A DNA stretch of 8,553 bases, from contig JAEZBX010000263.1 in assembly GCA_023412765.1 (NCBI GenBank), positions 1 through 8,553 of the forward strand, written 5' to 3'. Source of the stretch: Bacteroidota bacterium (GTDB lineage Bacteria; Bacteroidota; Bacteroidia; Cytophagales; Cyclobacteriaceae). The notes below the pieces were generated by a model, which did not search any database, was not told the origin of the DNA, and worked only from the letters and a program-made list of their open reading frames with translations. Positions 6,663-8,553 of this stretch are shown here, piece by piece. Each line of letters opens with the position of its first letter. Position 1 is the first letter of the stretch. A program made the translations under genes and the position numbers.

Positions 6663-8094
6663 GACCGATTTCTTAAGCGTCGTGCCGCTGTTCATCCTGA
6701 CAAGCGCTGCAATCCTGATACTGTTTTCAATAGCAGTGAAAAGAAATCATAAGGCTATCTACGTGATTACAACGGTGTCGCTGGCTGTCGACTTCGTGTA
6801 TATCGCGGCCTATAAGGCTTCAACTTGGGTCATAGAACCACTGCTAATTTTCGACGGCTTCGGAACATTTAACACGGGATTGATATTGTTGACTGCTCTG
6901 GCCGTAACGATGATCTCGTACGCATATTTTGAACAACGCGAAGAAAGGAAGGAAGAATATTATATCCTGCTTATACTGGCGACGCTTGGAGCAATTGTGT
7001 TGGTGATCAGCAAACACTTTGTTTCACTCTTTTTAGGGTTGGAAATACTTAGCGTTTCACTATACTCAATGATCGCATACCTTAGGAAACGGCATCGATC
7101 TGATGAAGCCGGAATCAAATACCTGATCTTAGCAGCTTTCTCTTCTGCCTTCCTCCTATTTGGTATGGCACTGGTATACACGGCAACAGGTGCAATGGAA
7201 TTTACCGGTATTACAAATTTCCTTTCAAGTTACCAGGAGATGCCAATGATATTGTTCGCCGGATTCGGATTGATGACAGTAGGCATAGGCTTCAAGTTGG
7301 GGGTAGTTCCGTTTCACATGTGGGCAGCAGATGTCTACGAAGGAGCACCGGCCCCTGTCACAGCTTTTATTGCAACTGTTTCTAAAGGTGGGATGATGGT
7401 GCTGCTTGTCCGATTCTTTACAGCCATCAACGGATATCAGTATGACGAATTGATCCTTGTATTTACAGTAATCGCAATCACTTCGATGTTCGCAGGAAAT
7501 TTTCTTGCATTGCGACAAAGCAATGTCAAACGAATGCTGGCATACTCATCCATTGCGCATCTTGGATATTTATTGGTAGCATTTTTAGCCGGTGGCCAGC
7601 TCGGCATGGAAGCAATAAGTTTTTACCTGGTTGCATATTTTATCACATCTACAGGCGCGTTTGGAATTCTTGCAACACTATCAGATAAAGATCGCGATGC
7701 CGAACTCTTGGAGGATTATCGCGGCTTGTTCTGGTCACGCCCCTGGACTGCAACAATGTTTACAGCGATGCTTCTTTCCCTCGCAGGTATTCCGCTGACT
7801 GCTGGCTTCATTGGAAAATTTTACCTGGTGGCAGCCGGAATCGGAGAGCATTTGTGGCTGCTGGTAATTATGCTCGCGGTTAATAGCGCTATCGGATTAT
7901 ACTATTATATAAGAATAATTGCCGTCATGCTAGAAAGACAGGAGGAGCGCCCAGAACTGGAAAATCAGCTTCATCCATCAATATTTATTGTGAGCGGGGC
8001 CACTATGGCAATCCTTACAATATTGCTGATTTGGATTGGTGTGCACCCAAACGGCATGATGGTTCTGATCCAACAAGTGCTCGCTCTGGAGTAA
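6655..8094 (+). CDS. nuoN: NADH-quinone oxidoreductase subunit N (antiporter-like pump)
   Basis: NuoN (ND2 homologue) is the antiporter-like pump nearest the NuoJ/NuoK linker. The 479-residue protein is close to E. coli NuoN (about 485), with around fourteen hydrophobic helices. Pump residues are present: Glu130 in FLGLEILSVSLYSMIAYLR, Lys214 in GFKLGVVPFHMWAADVYEGAP, Lys244 in TVSKGGMM and Lys388 in TAGFIGKFYLVAAG; these correspond by eye to E. coli Glu133, Lys217, Lys247 and Lys395. The start at 6655 follows a strong AAGGAGGA and overlaps the nuoM stop by eight bases. The stop TAA at 8092-8094 closes the operon; the following gene is unrelated to complex I and has its own leader. All five coupling and pumping subunits J to N are thus intact and in canonical order. 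Confidence 0.98.
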   Translation: MSKTDFLSVVPLFILTSAAILILFSIAVKRNHKAIYVITTVSLAVDFVYIAAYKASTWVIEPLLIFDGFGTFNTGLILLTALAVTMISYAYFEQREERKEEYYILLILATLGAIVLVISKHFVSLFLGLEILSVSLYSMIAYLRKRHRSDEAGIKYLILAAFSSAFLLFGMALVYTATGAMEFTGITNFLSSYQEMPMILFAGFGLMTVGIGFKLGVVPFHMWAADVYEGAPAPVTAFIATVSKGGMMVLLVRFFTAINGYQYDELILVFTVIAITSMFAGNFLALRQSNVKRMLAYSSIAHLGYLLVAFLAGGQLGMEAISFYLVAYFITSTGAFGILATLSDKDRDAELLEDYRGLFWSRPWTATMFTAMLLSLAGIPLTAGFIGKFYLVAAGIGEHLWLLVIMLAVNSAIGLYYYIRIIAVMLERQEERPELENQLHPSIFIVSGATMAILTILLIWIGVHPNGMMVLIQQVLALE

Positions 8095-8095
8095 A

Positions 8096-8124
8096 TTATA
8101 GTGCAATCGATTGCTCTGCTATAA
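8096..8124. terminator. Palindrome-based hairpin after nuoN, possible weak terminator
   Basis: A 12-base perfect palindrome GCAATCGATTGC (8103-8114) sits inside an outer pair TTATAG (8096-8101) and CTATAA (8119-8124). It begins right after the nuoN stop codon. The inner and outer parts are separated by one base on the left and four on the right. The palindrome can only form a short stem with a TCGA loop, and no T run follows, so classical intrinsic termination is doubtful. It may instead be an operator for the next gene. Confidence 0.3.
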
Positions 8125-8142
8125 CCTTTATCGTATATTCAG
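8110..8142 (+). promoter_or_regulatory. Tentative Bacteroidota-style promoter for the ArsC-like gene
   Basis: ATTG (8110-8113) or TTGC (8111-8114), about 19-20 bases before TATATTCA (8134-8141), loosely resembles the Bacteroidota consensus of TTTG, about 19 bases, then TAnnTTTG. The -7-like element keeps TA and the first two Ts but not the final TG. Transcription would begin roughly 20 bases before the ATG at 8166. This is a weak match in an A/T-rich gap and rests on the uncertain assignment to Bacteroidota. Confidence 0.22.
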
Positions 8143-8165
8143 ACGAATCTTAAAAACTAACGGCC

Positions 8166-8553
8166 ATGCAATTCCACCCCAATGAGCTGTTTTTGGTTTA
8201 TGATCCACAATCAAATGTGGGTAAACAAACCAGGGCTATAGCGAGAGATATCTGTAAGCATATCAATGAAGTGGACATCGTTCACGAAAGGCTTTCTCCC
8301 ACATATTGGAAAGAGATCCTGAACATGGCCAAGGTTCATCCCAATGATTTATTGGATCATTCCCATCCTGAATATAAGATCAAGGTATCTACGAATACAT
8401 ATACTATGGACGGGTGGCTTGAAGTGCTTGTTCATGAAGGTCAGCTTGTGAAATTTCCAATCGTAATCTTCAACGGATGCGCAGTCGTTTGTCGCACTCC
8501 AACAGATATCATGAAGATAAAACCTAAGGTGGTTCAAAGAGTGCTACCTCACT
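8166..8553 (+). CDS. ArsC/Spx-like thioredoxin-fold protein, active-site cysteine missing (3' end outside window)
   Basis: An open frame starts at ATG 8166 and is still open at the window edge after 129 codons. The order of motifs fits the ArsC/Spx family: a first strand ELFLVYDPQSN, then GKQTRAIARDI as the first helix, a middle segment HPNDLLDHSHPEYK that parallels the LLRK...PYEQL region of ArsC, and a last part KFPIVIFNGCAVVCRTPTDIM that parallels RPIVV...CRPSEVVL with the cis-proline at Pro98. By eye against R773 ArsC, Ser16 takes the place of Cys12, Asp64 of Arg60 and Phe97 of Arg94; only Arg110 matches Arg107. It therefore probably is not an arsenate reductase. The cysteines present (30, 105, 109) are not at the catalytic position. 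It has no Shine-Dalgarno sequence and lies 71 bases after nuoN, probably as a separate unit. The gene is real with good confidence; the family is a moderate call; the role is unknown. Confidence 0.72.
   Translation, partial: MQFHPNELFLVYDPQSNVGKQTRAIARDICKHINEVDIVHERLSPTYWKEILNMAKVHPNDLLDHSHPEYKIKVSTNTYTMDGWLEVLVHEGQLVKFPIVIFNGCAVVCRTPTDIMKIKPKVVQRVLPH

Overview
The window holds the 3' two-thirds of a nuo operon for the proton-pumping NADH:quinone oxidoreductase (respiratory complex I). All its genes are on the + strand: the last part of nuoG, then complete nuoH, nuoI, nuoJ, nuoK, nuoL, nuoM and nuoN. After a 71-base gap comes the start of a separate gene for an ArsC/Spx-like thioredoxin-fold protein, which runs off the right edge. 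No RNA genes, transposase genes, CRISPR arrays or phage genes were seen.

Layout. Bases 1-2095 hold nuoG (partial), nuoH and nuoI: the peripheral-arm end plus the quinone-site membrane subunit. Bases 2096-2335 are a 240-base non-coding gap, unusual inside a nuo operon. It is packed with short repeats, three of them with a 7-base period: TTTTGAA units, GGAATAA-type units facing each other as a large potential hairpin, and an ATTAAC pair touching the nuoJ start. It also holds an 18-base perfect palindrome. Bases 2336-8094 hold nuoJ to nuoN, the membrane arm. The genes in nuoL-nuoM-nuoN overlap (4 and 8 bases), so translation is probably coupled. Bases 8166-8553 hold the ArsC-like gene.

How the genes work together. 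NuoG and NuoI belong to the hydrophilic arm that carries electrons from NADH through iron-sulfur clusters. NuoH, with the peripheral arm, forms the quinone site. NuoJ and NuoK link to the three antiporter-like pumps NuoN, NuoM and NuoL. The key charged residues of the pumping machinery are all present, so the complex looks functional.

Organism. The Nuo proteins are strikingly like the E. coli type, most clearly the C-termini of NuoH and NuoI and the NuoG C-terminal domain. The DNA context does not look enterobacterial. Most starts lack a Shine-Dalgarno sequence and have A/T-rich leaders, and the intergenic repeats are of a kind I associate with Bacteroidota and relatives. I suggest a Bacteroidota-like bacterium with an E. 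coli-type complex I. That placement is inference, with moderate to low confidence.

The most notable items are the heptamer-repeat cluster that splits the operon between nuoI and nuoJ, and the ArsC-like protein, which appears to lack the catalytic cysteine and two of the three arginines of arsenate reductase. I do not see a clearly new multi-gene system here.
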